DNA from: Sparassis latifolia
Taxonomy: Eukaryota; Basidiomycota; Agaricomycetes; Polyporales; Sparassidaceae
DNA length: 64,000 nt
Assembly (NCBI GenBank): GCA_018466975.1
Contig: CM031554.1
Location: 1,798,001 to 1,862,000, forward strand
Direction: 5' to 3'
Under the pieces are notes generated by a model. It saw only the letters and a program-made list of their open reading frames with translations, made no database searches and was not told where the DNA came from. The translations under genes and the position numbers were made by a program. Below, one piece after another: positions 25,001 through 36,880 of the stretch. The first letter of the stretch is position 1. Every line of letters begins with the position of its first letter.

Positions 25001-25930
25001 AACACCGGCTACGTCTCTCCCATTTCTTATCGGGTGATTTATCAAGAGTTATGCGAAAGAAGAGGGAGGTAGCGGCCAAGGTAACAGGTGGAGTGAGGGA
25101 GTGTGGGAGGGAACATGGCAAGTGGTCTCGACAGGTGGTAGAGTGCGAAATCATGCTCTCAGACACAGACAAAGAGCGGTGGCTTGGAACAGCAGGTATA
25201 CATATGCACGAGGCGCTGACGACCATTTATGGCGCCTCCTACGATCCAATATCTTCGAACAGAGCTCGAGCGCGGAACTTGAAATCGTGAAAGCCTGAAG
25301 CTTGAAAGAAGGGGCGCGATTGTTTCTAGAGACTCGACGTTCCACATGATCGCGCCAAGTGAACCTCTGCCCAGAAGAACAAAGGTATCAAATTATAGAC
25401 GCAATAGTTTCAACGGCGGGGCAGAAGGCATTGGGGATCGGACGAGAGCGATGTGCCGAGCTTGTAGCAAAGACTCTGATAGAGAGGGCTACGAGTCAGC
25501 GTACCGGCGTTGGTTTCGCGTTGGTGTCAAAAAAGAACGGCGGACCATCCGGACCGGAGCCTAACCCTATTTTCAGTCTTCGTGGACAAGTCGCCCTCGA
25601 CCGTCACTCCGAGTTTCTGCGACTCGTCGACGCGTCGCGTCAGGGTGCCGCTGCAACCAGCATGCCGATATAACCTAGATGTGTGAGTGCAGGTCTATGT
25701 TGAAGGTCGCTCATCTCCATCATATTCGTCACATAAGCTCTAGTAATGGTCCAGAGATCAAATAAACGCAGGGAAGCCTCTGAACAGATGAAGTCCGGAT
25801 CGTAGCCTGAAAGGTACGTAAACATTAATGATCCACCCTATCCGAAGGTGAAGAAATAATAGAAATTTCCACTACAGAACAGAACCACCCGATTCCGCCA
25901 GAAAAACTCGCCAGGCATTGCACTTGGCAG
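22060..25930 (+). repeat. Large dispersed repeat R1, copy C
   Basis: Begins about 200 bases after HNH-fold gene 1 and is collinear with copy A over most of its length (GCGCCTCCGCCGACATTGCT at 22217, the block around 22700-23200, and an almost identical 3' part 24310-25680 matching 13210-14510). The 3' part includes a plus-strand frame ending in HSEFLRLVDASRQGAAATS (about 25600-25665), equivalent to a better preserved exon in copy D. It ends near 25930 with CCGATTCCGCCAGAAA, as copy A does near 14790. Confidence 0.7.
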
Positions 25931-27565
25931 CCCTCTGTGTGGCTCTCTGTGGCGCGATACTCACCTCTGACTCTGCCTTGTTGGCTCTCGTCTCTCCCTG
26001 CGGTGTGCTTGAATACATCTTTCTTTCAATTTGTGCGTGCAATACGAAGGGACACTGAAGGTGCCACGTTGCTCCGCAGCTCACGCGTGGGTGCAAGAGC
26101 GCGATTCTGCATATCGAGCCTTACCCCGCCCTGTCTGCGCATCGCGCCCTCGGTAGGTGCACGTTTCTCCTTTGTCTTTTATCAAAAACTCAAGCTAAAC
26201 TCTTGGTTGGAATGCGGTGTGTGAGACACGAGGACTGGCTGTTTCTCACCGTCAAAATCTATCTTCTGCAGCGCCGACATTTGGTACCCACCTCAGGTCC
26301 ACTAGCTCGGCGCGTCTACCATTCCTCCTCGTTCGCCTACCGCCCCAGCTCTCGCACGCCTCTAGCATCACATTCAGCAATGCGAACGAGGCACTCTAGA
26401 CATGCGGATAGTCCCGCATCTCTCCTACGTCATTACAGCTTCGCGCGTCCTGTGTCGCATAGCTTCGCATTCAGACCTACGAACAAGATGCTCTAAAGGT
26501 CCGGACGGTCTCGTCCTTTCCAAGGTGACACCCTTCCCGAACACGTTGCAATCGCTTGTCGCCCGTCCCTCCAGATACTTGCTCTGAACACCTTCGATCG
26601 AAGTCGTGAGATTATTCCTGTCCCAACACCAAATTTTACGAGAAGTTGCATCCTATTAAATAGGCTCAGCCATGCCAGACACACACGGAGAAACAGTGGG
26701 ATACATTAGTCACTACCAGCCTATCAAGAACAATGATAAGGCTAGAGGCTGGCGTAGAACAATTGTGGACCTGATTCCAGACGACCATGTCGCTAGGATG
26801 CTGAGAACATCTTCATGCACGAGCATCAAGTTGATCTAATGACAGTACGATCAGATGGGATGCAGAGTAAGAGGCTACCTACTGACGAGAGAGATACTTC
26901 GCGGTAAAAAAAAGAATATACATAGTCGTAAATCAACAAGGAGAGCCGTTGCTTCGGAACGACCCGGAAACCCGCCTTTGTGGGTCCATGTATGTCCTGA
27001 ACATGCTCACTAGAAAGTTGCGACAGAACATCACCTTCAATATTTCAATGGGTGGAATGGATAGTTCTGAGAAGGTGAACTAAGGAATTGTCGAGGTGTG
27101 ATTCCGTCGTCACAACCATTCCTGAGTTCGACCATCACTTAAATTCAGGACCCCGAGAACTTGAACTGACCTATGACTCCGACCGCAGATCCGGTACTGC
27201 CATGAGAACAGGGCGTCGTGCGGCCGATCGCAGAGCATAAAACAAGTTGTTCTCTCTTGTTTGAGTCTCGTTGGACTCAAGATGTACAAGTCAGTATTCA
27301 AAGTCTATTGTTCTATCGTAGACTTACCGTGACGCTGACGCGACCGGACAGCATCTGGCCGTAGCGCTCATACAGTGTAAGTCAAATTGAGGTCTATTGT
27401 TCTGTTTCAGTCAAACTGATGTCCAAAGAGCACCTGCGAGTGACAACGGCAAACAAAAGAAGGTATAGTCTTCCGCGAGCCCTTCTCGTGTAGATATGAA
27501 GTAGCGCGGTTGTTTCCTCAGTCTCAGCAAACCCACTTGCATCCTCTCGATTCATTCCACCAGCA
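25930..27565. other. Unassigned stretch between repeat copy C and HNH-fold gene 2
   Basis: No recognisable gene. A Ser/Arg-rich frame at 26203-26496 and short frames elsewhere have no family features. The stretch near 26650-27060 is AT-richer and featureless. It serves as upstream region of the second HNH-fold gene, but no similarity to the region before gene 1 is obvious. Confidence 0.35.
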
Positions 27566-28958
27566 ATGATCCACGAAACCAAGAATTACATCCCTCAACA
27601 CAAGTTATCAGAGCTTTCCATACAGAGGCGCCGAAACTTCTTCATATGGGCTCCGTCAATGCGACTTGAGGGAGGTGAGTGGTTTCTGACGGAGTATATT
27701 CATGTGGCTGAATACAAATTTGCCATGATGAGGTCTCCATCTTGATGATCGCAATCCAATCACCGTGGCCAAGTTGTATCGTTGGTTCGCCCTCATAATG
27801 GAGGATTCCTCTCCATTCTGTCTCCACCCGGTTCATATTCTTCTTACCAATGCTATCTTCCGTTATCTCCCAGTGGCCGCCGGACATGCACTTGCTCGCG
27901 ATTCACAGATATATATTACACCGGGTGACGTTGGGATATTCTTACCTGGTATGAAGTATTGTTGTGTCTTGATTCAGGAGTTCATACATGTCACTTACGC
28001 AGGTGAAGACCAGTCGAAGTACCAAAGCCAAATTCGCTTCAACAAAGAGTATTTGTCATACTGGGAGGAGGACAATTACTGGCCAGAAAGGCCACAGGCG
28101 GCATGTCTTAATCTCAGCATACGCAATCTCGTGTAGCTGATTCACAGTTTTGCCAGAACTACATGACTGAACCATTTGTGGAGGAGGTGCGGATACGGGA
28201 CGGACGGCGCTGTGCAGTCACAGGGGCATCATCTGCAGAGGCATCTCTTACTGTGTGTTGGATTGTGCTTCCGTCAACCGCTGACAAGGTATAAGTCTTT
28301 ACATTCGGTCCTCGGTTCTGTCTTGACTGATAAGTGGATCATTTGTGCTTAGGTTGAACAACTTGTGCTCCCAGACCTGACTCCAATCCGTGCTGATATG
28401 ACACCGTACCTGGCGACGTCAAACGCATGGACACTACGCACTGACCTCGCCGAGATGTTCACGAATAATCAGTGGGGAGTCGATGTTGAGGTATGTGATG
28501 CCCTTCCAATATGTGCCATACCAATCACGTATCTTGACAGGACAACTGCCGTGTCGTGTTTTTTGGTCTGTATGACAGCTACGCACACCTCTTACCTCAA
28601 ATCCCCTCCAATCTTCCTCTCGACACAGAATCTGGCCCAATTCGTGAACGGCTCAAGGAGCACTTTACACGGTGCTTAGCCTCGAATATTCTCGGTGGCG
28701 ACATTCACGACAAGTACGACGGTTTCGACTTGAAAGGATACCTGGATGATATGGGATACTACGAGGATGGTATCGATTCGAGTGACCCCGCATGGCAAAC
28801 CGAGCTTGGAAAAGAAGTTTGGGAACTGCTTATCAGACGGAGGTACGCAGAACGGCAGGTTCAGTAAATGTTCGCATAGTCACAATTATATCTTCTAATA
28901 CATTCATTTCGACAGGTCTCCTCGCTACATCAATGTTGGAGATGCTGGAGACCAGTAA
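27566..28958 (+). CDS. HNH-fold (HNH_2-like) protein 2, paralogue of protein 1
   Basis: Same exon plan as the gene at 20450: 27566-27674, 27733-27948, 28003 to about 28130, 28157-28288, 28353-28490, and 28541 to about 28860, with a possible final exon ending near 28958. Shared blocks include RNFFIWAP, DDRNPITVAKLYRWF, RDGRRCAVTGAS, CWIVLP in place of Ala-His-Ile-x-Pro, SNAWTLRTDLAEMF, RVVFFGLYD and NILGGDIHDKYDGFD. The C-terminus is either VQ-stop at 28867 or, by the same splice phase as gene 1, a short tail. Two junctions (near 28127 and 28860) lack a clean GT donor and would need GC donors, so the gene may be slightly damaged. It converges on the FunK1 copy at 29135. Both His losses are shared with gene 1, so they predate the duplication. 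Confidence 0.68.
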
Positions 28959-29134
28959 ATAACCGAAAATTGATTGTATTCTCCGTATAATGTATACTTA
29001 AGCCCATTAAGATAGTCATACGTGGAACATTAAGATGTCGTATCGGAAACATGCACTGTGTACCCAGAAAAGTGGGGATCGCCATTGGCAGGAAGGATTT
29101 GAAGGTGTCGTAGGACACTATCGTCGGCCAGAGT

Positions 29135-31803
29135 CTATCCCGCGGCTCTCTTAAGCCGTTTAATTGGCTTGCCGTTCCCTAGTACGCCGTTCGTCCGTCC
29201 GTCGTCCGTCCGTCCGTCCTCGGCGTTGCGGTGCCTTCCGTTTGTTGGGATGGATCCGGCACGGTGAGAAATCGCCTTCACTGCCGACTTGGGCCTCATC
29301 GACGAGCTATCCTGCTTGCGGATCCTGTCATCCTCCGGCAGTTGACGCCCCAAGAACTCCGTCCAGTAGTCGTTCCACCGCTCCGGCGTGTCCCACTGCG
29401 TCGCCTCATTGGGATCCCGCGGGTGATTCGAGTCCATCGAGCGCGACAGCCAATCCCTGAGATCCGCGTTGAAGTTCGCCGCGTCGATATACGTCCGATT
29501 CTCCTTGACGTCCAGCTGACCTGTTCCCGGCTCCATCCTCTGGAACGTCGTGTGCGTTACCTCAGGTACGTCCCCCACGCGGACCTCCCGGCGGTTGTGG
29601 AGCAGGGCCTGAACGACCTGCTTCGTGTCCTTGGAGTGCGCAGGATGCTGGAGCCAGTGGAGGCCACAGTACGCGACGACATACAGGAGTGCCTCCATGT
29701 CATCCTGTAACATGTGCCTCCGCTGGCTTCGCACCTCGAGACGCTGCGACAGGAACATGCGCGTGCCCTGTCGGGATGGATTTTAGCAAGTAGCGGCGTG
29801 GGAGACGGAGGGCGCTGCGTACCACGATGTACTTGTCCGTCGCCTGCCCGTCCTCCTGTACCTTCGACGAGAGCTCCCAGTCGATCAGGTAGCCTGTCCA
29901 GTGGTCTTGGTACGGCTTCCGGTACAGCATAATGTTGCCCGCGCTGATGTCTCGATGGATCCGCCGTGCCTTTGCGTGCGCAGCAATGAGCGCTAGGTTA
30001 TCAGACAAATCTGTATGAGCCGACAGAATGCCCAAAAAGTGGCGGCAGGCTTACCTTGGAACGCGTCGTGTGCCGCGTTGAGCAGCTCTTTCGTGCCTTG
30101 CAGCGTCTGAAGCGGGAAGCCAACTTCCTTAAGGATAAGACGGTGGTGGACCCGCGGGTGCACCACAATCCGCGCACCGCCGTGACATACTCAGTCGGCC
30201 TCTCGGTATAAGTGCGACTCGGTGCACTGGAAGGCTGGACGAAGACACGAGTGAGTCGGACACTCACTGAACAGTAACAAGCTGATACTCACACGGTTGT
30301 TGTTGGCCCGCCTTGCTCCCAGTCGTCCTCTCGAAATTCGCCATGGCCGAGAACCGCGTGAGCATCCCGTCGGAGTACATCACCTTCGGAACATCTCCGT
30401 CGTGTTCCACATGCGGGACGTTCTTCACCACATGTGCCTCCAGCTCCTTCAGTATCCGGCCTTCGGGCTCAAGGATGTACTGCCGCCAGGTATCCTTCAA
30501 GAAACCGACTCTGCCGTCCATCACCGCCCAGTATCCGCGCATCGCGCCCTGCCTCATCGAGAAGTTCGTAGCGATCGGCCTCGACACGAGACACCGCTTG
30601 AGCCTCCCGTCCTCCGCACAGACGGTCAGCGCCGCGACGCGCCCCGCCTCGTAATGCAGCGCCACGGTCTTCTCAAGGAGCGCACGCTGCGCCTCGTACT
30701 CCGCCCGCACCTCGTCCTTGACCTCACCCCCCGGAACGTCCACCAGCTTCAGGTCGAGCTGTTCCCGAACGTGGCACGAAACCAGCTGGCGGAACAGACG
30801 CTCCTCGCTGCCCGACGCGCGCTCCACCGTCGGGTCGTACCCGCGATCGACCGTGGACGCGTGCGAGAACCTCCACAGGAACTCGCACAGCACTTCGGGC
30901 TTCTCCCGGAGGCCGAACGACTCCGACGCGACCACGCCGCTCATGTCCCAGCGCAGCAGGCGCGCGCGCAGCCCGTCGACCGACACCGAGAAGTAGTGCG
31001 CCCGGTGTTGGTGCATCGGTGCATTGGTGGCCCAGCGGACGGTCCGCCCCATCGCCTGCCGCGCCTTCATGCGATTCGTCTTCTCTGTGTCGGGCTGCGA
31101 GAGGACGAACTTGTGCCGCGCGCGGTCGGCGGAAGGCTTCGGGTCGCGGAAGAACTCGTCGTGGTCGCTGCTCTGCACGTCGATAAAAAGTTCCCCGGCG
31201 TACTTCGCGGCTGCCTCGTTGTCCGACCCGATAGCTAGAGCTGCCCTGTGCAAGTTGGTGGGAGAATATCAGGACATAACGACGCTATGTCTGGTGGACT
31301 CGTACTTCGAGGACGTACATAAGGTATCGGAATTAACATCCATGTTTCCGTATCTGACTACCTTATTGGGACAGAGTTTGATGTCAAGTCCGGGGCATTG
31401 TGTTTGAACTCGAACCCTGGGCAACGGTCCTGGTCCCCGATGGCCGCCAACTGCGGCCACACGCGCACGTCAACACCAACCAGCGCCACGGTAAACAGAG
31501 CGTTATCACTCACCAACCGGGAGGCCACATCAGGCTCGTCGACGGCCTGCGCGCCGCGTGCTTCGCAGGGAGAAAGTCGAGGAAGTCCTCGACGGGCACG
31601 GGCCCGAGGACGAACCCTTCCGCTTTGTCAGCGTGGAGTTCGTTGTCGTCGTCTGAACGACGCAGATTTTCCCGCTCGGCGTTCTCTTTGCCAGCCAAGG
31701 GCGTCCAGTCGGATGTGACGCTGTGTGGGGTGGGTGGCAATGAGAGGCCGGCTTCGCCAGGTAAGGTTGACGGGCTGGGAGCGCGAGATCTGGAGCTGGA
31801 CAT
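29135..31803 (-). pseudogene. FunK1 fungal-type protein kinase, copy 1 (one nonsense codon)
   Basis: Minus-strand gene of the FunK1 family (PF17667). The ATG at 31803 opens MSSSRSRAPSPS, followed by PPTPHSVTSDW and LGPVPVEDFLDFLPA. Later exons are about 31245-30293 (GELFIDVQSSD, HYFSVSVDGLRARLLRWD), 30234-30055 (HPRVHHRLILKEVGFPLQTL), 30010-29823 (catalytic loop HRDISAGNIMLY, metal-binding LIDWELSSK) and 29767-29135 (MLQDDMEALLYVVAYCGL, then a charged tail). HRD and the Asp of the DFG-equivalent are intact. The exon at 30234 has TGA at 30193-30191, exactly where the duplicate at 43250 encodes Trp, so the kinase core would be lost unless the stop is bypassed. Other frames stay open, which implies recent loss. 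Upstream homology with copy 2 ends near 32705. Confidence 0.82.
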
Positions 31804-32709
31804 TGTTGATGTTATTGATAGACGAGTAAACGGTGGTGGTGGTGGTAGTGGTGGTGGAAGAAGCAATTAAACAGAGACAGCCATTTGCCTGTGCTTTTAA
31901 CTTTCGTGTGGCACACACCACATGATCGCGTTTCACCACAGAACGCGCAGTACGAACTATCCTGGTACACACCAGTGTGCTAGGCGTAGTTCTAGCTGAG
32001 AAATGAGAATTTCAGTGAGACGTATGTTTAGAAAACCTCAGCATACCAGACGCGATGCTCACCTCTACCGCACTACGCCACTAAAAAGTAGCCCAATTAG
32101 GTCGGCCGAGGAATCTCGCAGGTCAACTCGTCAGCCTGCTGACCAGCGTCACCGACATCCGCGAAGTCCTCATACCACGCGGTCGATGCGGACTCGCGCT
32201 TTGATACGTACTGCTACCGCGGAGGCGACTGTCAAGGAGGTGTCGCGCGAGATTCCACGGCGGGCGAAGAAATGAGACCGGTAGACGTATGCGTCTCCTG
32301 CCTCGAAGTACGGCCAGAAACGCGATGCACAACCTCAGCCGGCAGCTGCTGAGTTGGTGTTGGCCGAGAGGAAGTCGGACGAGCGAACGTCTTCGAAATG
32401 TGAGCCAATCGACAACAGCGACACTCGCATCACCGCAGTAGGCAAGAACGTCGATATTCGAGCGTCGCCAGGATCGAAAGTTTGACGCGGGTCAGTGTAC
32501 GGTAGCCTGGAGGCTATGATGTCATGGGCGAACCGGTTGTCGACTAGGATATTGACCGAAAACGTTTCCCGAGAAGTGCGTAGAGACAGGGTCTGCGCCG
32601 CGGTCTCGTAGATGATCCTGCAATAGTCCGCATAGCACGCGTTGTGGAGTTGGGATGAGGCCGTAGCAGATCCTCGCTGGCCGGTTCGAAGAGCGCGTTT
32701 CTTTCGCTA
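31804..32709 (-). other. Upstream region of FunK1 copy 1, homologous to 44717-45610
   Basis: Non-coding sequence that aligns with the upstream region of FunK1 copy 2, for example GCGCGAGATTCCACGGCGGG near 32244 against CGCGCGCGATTCGACGGCGGG near 45180, and CGCTGGCCGGTTCGAAGAGC near 32676 against CGCTCGCCGGTTCGAAGGGC near 45576. Similarity stops near 32705, where the R3 module begins. A CCA/CCG-type microsatellite (GGTGGTGGTGGT) lies near 31830 in the 5' leader. Confidence 0.5.
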
Positions 32710-33270
32710 TGCGATATCTTCACCGCGTAGATGGAGCTCGTGTTGCAGTCTGTCGAAGAGCATCGTAGACTTTATCCACGCCGGGCGCCAGCGCGATAGC
32801 GTATTCGTGCACCATCTGGACCCTTCAGGAGAAGGTGCCATTTGATGCACGGAGGCGTCATCGGACTCGCAGGCCACACCAAGGAGTCCCGCGGGCGTTA
32901 CGTGACGAACCATCGGACATTGCGGCACATACTGGAACCCTGATCACAGCTAGATCTTAGCGAAAGAATGAAGCGTGTTATTCAATACATCAAACAACGT
33001 ACGTGAGCGATGTCACCAAAGTAGAGTGCATATCCATGAGATCGTCTGCGAAGTAAAGTTGAGAAATATATGCCAGTGTCATACTTGAGCACGAGGCAGT
33101 TGGCATAGAAAGCTCGGCGCTGCAGATGTTCCTTGAACCGGGCACCTTGTTACAAAAGAATGGTGGGGACGCAGATTAACGCGGATCTGTTATTCTATCA
33201 GACAGAGACTTCCGTAAATTACTACACCTTCTGTATAAGGCCGCAGGCTAGATCGTGGTAGAATCATCTG
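32710..33270 (+). repeat. Repeat module R3, uninterrupted copy
   Basis: Begins with GATATCTTCACCGCGTAGAT and ends near GTATAAGGCCGC. The same order is found at 38995-39328 plus 41103-41270, where about 1.8 kb of an alcohol oxidase gene replaces the roughly 35 bases between about 33053 and 33087. On the minus strand, FKEHLQRRAFYANCLVLKYD (about 33150-33090) is a coding-like peptide ending at a splice-like site. The module abuts repeat copy D, suggesting that R3 and R1 are parts of one longer element. Confidence 0.7.
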
Positions 33271-35725
33271 TTCAGAGACTTTTCTGCGTTTACTTGATCT
33301 CTCGACCAGTACTAGTGCTTAGGTGACGAATATATGTAGAGATTAGCGACCTTCGACATAGACCGGGATTTATCAGACACTCACCCATCTAGGATGTATC
33401 GGCCATGCACGCTGGTTGCAGCGGCACCTTGACACAACACGTCGACGTCGCTGAGACTCTCAGACGACGTGTTCGCGAAGACTGAGATTAGGGTCAGGGC
33501 TTGCTCCGGTCCGGATTTATCCGCCGTAGATTTGTGCCGTTCTGCTACTCCTAGCCTGAGTATGACGTCGTCCTCTCTGCCACTGTCGGAGTCTTCGCTA
33601 CGAGCTTGGCGCATCGCTGCCTTCCCCGACTGCCCTGCCGCTGAACGTATCGCGTCTACAATTTTGAACCATTTGTTTTCCTGGGAAGAGGTTCACTCGT
33701 CGTGATGTAGAGCATCGAGTATCTAGAGTCCGCAATCGTGCCCCTTCGTTCAAGCTTCAAGCTTTCACAATTTCAAGTTCCAACTCTTTTCGAAGACTTA
33801 ATTGTAGAAGGCGCCATAAATGTTCATGAACGACTCTTTCTTGGTCTTGTTCTGCCTAGCTCTACTCGCTCTTCTGTTCCGAGCCACGCTCTTCGTCTGG
33901 GTCTGAGAGAGTGGTGTCGCACTCTACCGCCTGTCGATTCCGCTGGCCATATTCCCTACCACTCTCCTTCATTCCGCCTGTTACACAAGCCGCTACCTAG
34001 TCTTTCTTTCGTGTAACTCTGAGGATCACCCGTTAAGGAATGGGAGCTGCTTTGATCGTCCATGCAGGTGTTCTCCTACCTGAGTCTGCGTTGATGCACC
34101 CGCATTTTCAATGGTTTTCAGACCCATTTCCCGGTTGGCGAACGGCTGAGTGTGTCATGGGGGTGGTTGTCATGTAGGGCTGTCCTCGCGTTTCACAGGT
34201 ACGTAAGTGTGATTCTTCGTGTCAATCTTATAATATTTGACCTCCATCTCCACAGCAGTTGCGCATCCACCACTCTTTCTTTTCGCTGTTAATCTTGAAG
34301 AAAAGCGATGCGGAGATGACGACGGTATCGCGTTCGCTGATTACACGATGTGGATGCGTAGTGCCAAGCCAGTCGTCTACGCCACTCCTCCAGGTCCTAT
34401 TCTATCTCAAGTGTCAATTTTCACTGATTTGGAGGATGGTTAGACTCATGAGGACGATGACATGGTTGTTAAGCACTCAACGTGGATGTTCGCTGATCGT
34501 CCTGATGTTAGTCTCGTCTTTGGGTTTGTTCGTCTTCCCCGCCGCACGCCCGCATCCTTTGGTAATTATTTTCGGCGTTCAATCGCAGAAGATGAGCGGC
34601 CCCATACTCAATTGGTCCGCGATGTGAACCTGATTCAATCATCGCAAGCAATTCCCACAACGGACGCGCCTTCCGTCTCGATTCTTGAGGTCTCTGTGTA
34701 ATCCATCCGCGTCGCTCCGCCGCGCCCTCCTGCAGCGGCCCCCCGTTTCTAGCTCGTTCTGTTCAGCTCTGCGAACGAGACGCCGTTCTCGTCGTTGGAG
34801 CTTAACCGGTGAGTTCAATTGTTGCTGGGGACTCCGTCCGCGAGTTCTGTTATTTATTTCGGCTCTGTCAAGCCCCGATGATTTTGATCGTGTATTGGAG
34901 ATGCTAACGATCGTTCTCGCAGATTCCACATATTGGAATATATTGGAATATATTGTTCCTCGGTGCGCGTGTGTGATATCCATACCTTGAAGCTTGTTCC
35001 TATGCGTTACTCCCGGTTTTCGGCCCAAGTTTGTGCACGGAATGCAAGAGATGAGTACGCCGATGTCCTCGCTAGCTCCGCACTATCAGAAATTGTTTGA
35101 TTCTCTTTTTCAGCAGTACTCGCGCATGCGAGATATCCCACGTCACCTCTAACATCCTGGCACATCCTCCGTTCCACCTGGCTCGCCTGCCTCGTCCCAG
35201 CCGCCCACACGCGTCGATAGACTCGACGTCGTATTGAGGACAAATGGTGCAAAGACGCTGACAGTGCACGATAGGCCATCATCGTGACTTCCGCAAGAGC
35301 GACAAAGTCCCGAATGCTAGCGTACAGTTCCTACTCGACGTCTGCTCATTCCCGCATCGGTCCTCCCCCTCCGCAACCTCTCCTTTAAGTCAGCGAAGGT
35401 CCTGAGGAGGAGCGGATGAAACATGGATACGGTTTCGCTTTGTGGATGAGCGATGCTCGCGTAAGGTACGCATGCTCACATACCCGGCGAACAAGAAGCT
35501 TTAGAGGTGCAGACGATGCTGCACTGGAGGTTCTATTCCCGGGCATGGGTAGCGCTCGAGCGCTGATATCTATCATGCTACTCGCGCTCCACTCAGCGGC
35601 ACCATCCCTGTGTCAGTGCCCCTTTCCACTCTGTTTTAGGCCTTCTAGCGAGAGACGACAGGAACAGTGGTGGGCCAGGACGATTTTCATACATGTATCT
35701 CATGGTGCTCGCATGCTCACATGAG
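33270..35725 (-). repeat. Large dispersed repeat R1, copy D (inverted)
   Basis: Reverse-complement relative of copies A-C. It contains what may be the best preserved coding parts. On the minus strand, an exon-like frame (about 33700-33380) reads KWFKIVDAIRSAAGQSG ... SGPEQALTLISVFANT ... CQGAAATSVHGRYILD and ends at GTGAGT. On the plus strand, VFGFVRLPRRTPASFGNYF and HTQLVRDVNLIQSSQAI (about 34510-34650), DEYADVLASSALSEIV (about 35050) and GFALWMSDARVRY (about 35430) recur in the other copies. The two sets of frames point away from each other, as if the element carried two divergent genes. No family is recognised. Confidence 0.68.
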
Positions 35726-36584
35726 TCGACGGCCGATTGCACTCGTTATGCCAGATGCTGAAGATGTCCTATCGTCCTCTACACTGACTTCCTCCCCAGC
35801 AGTAAAGGCAATGTAATTCGGCATTCCCCATGACCGTGGCGCGATCGGGCTGGCACTGCTCGCGAGCAGACGGCATGGACGTCTGCAGCTCAACAAGTCG
35901 CATCTTGATCCCTCTTCACGACCCTCGATTCCGTTTTCGGCCGCTACTTCGAACACCTCATCGCCTCTCGCTACGCCATCGGTATCTCGGGTGCCCTCTG
36001 CGACCTGTTACACCATGGCGTGTCATCGTATCAGCCCGTATTGATGGTGCCTCCGGCGTCCGGTGTCCATCAGGAGGAGCTTGGTGCCACGATCAACGTG
36101 GTCCCCTCCTAAGTTACATGACATCGAAGTGACGCGCGTCTCACGTGTAAATGTCAGCTAAGAAGGTCGAAGGCGGGTATCCAAATTTGTATCAGTATAC
36201 CGGCCGCAATATTTCCCTGTCCATAAATTTGGCTCAGACGTCCTCTGCGGGGCATGCGTGCGTAACCCTCGACTTTCGTTTTTGTAGCCCACACACGCGT
36301 CCCTCCGTATCCTGCCTTCTGACGTAACGAAATCAACCATTTCGTTATTTACTCTGTTGAGTCGCACTGGCGTCGCGGCTATTGTGCTCGTGTTTAAAAA
36401 AATGTGCTCCATTGCATGAAGATACCCGTCATTGAACGGAAAGAAGGTTCCAACCACTGAGTCGCATCGTCTTCTACGTTGGCACGTTCAGGGGCTCTTT
36501 AGCAGAGTCGCCCATCGTTCCGGGGCAGTCAGTACCTGTGAGGTGAGGCTGTCTGAGAGTCTTCTCTTGAGCATGCCTGACGTG
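35725..36584. other. Unassigned stretch with one open minus-strand frame
   Basis: A 99-codon minus-strand frame at 36158-36457 reads MVGTFFPFNDGYLHAMEHIF at its start and has reasonably balanced composition, but it matches no family I know and has no splice context. The rest is short frames. Confidence 0.25.
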
Positions 36585-36880
36585 AACTTAAACAGTTACT
36601 GTGCCATGTTGATTGTGTTCGATGTGATTCCTCCGGGAAGACTGGTCATCTATCCAGAAACTTCCCAATTTCCTCGCTTCAGCTGCTCGCATGTGAGAGC
36701 TGTCCATCGTCCTCCGCAGACTCAACGCTGATGGTCTGAAATCCTCATTTCCTCGATTCTTATATCCAGGTCCATTGTACATTGCAGGCGCAGCGGTGTA
36801 GTGCGAGATTTTTCTTATTCTTTCTGGTTCTGACGTGCCCTTAAGTACGGCCGTGGATGCTGGATGTTTAATAGATCTAG
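36585..36880 (-). repeat. Dispersed repeat R2, right copy (inverted)
   Basis: Inverted partner of 8430-8790. The minus strand reads GYKNRGNEDFRPSALSLRRT, parallel to the left copy, and ends with the same GTAACTGTTTAAGTTCACGTC-like edge. The pair sits 28 kb apart in opposite orientation. Confidence 0.6.

Noticed and set aside
30297..31238. Long plus-strand frame (313 codons) rich in Arg/His/Leu
   Set aside because: It is antisense to the FunK1 exon at 31245-30293, which has clear family motifs; GC-rich codon use opens the opposite strand.
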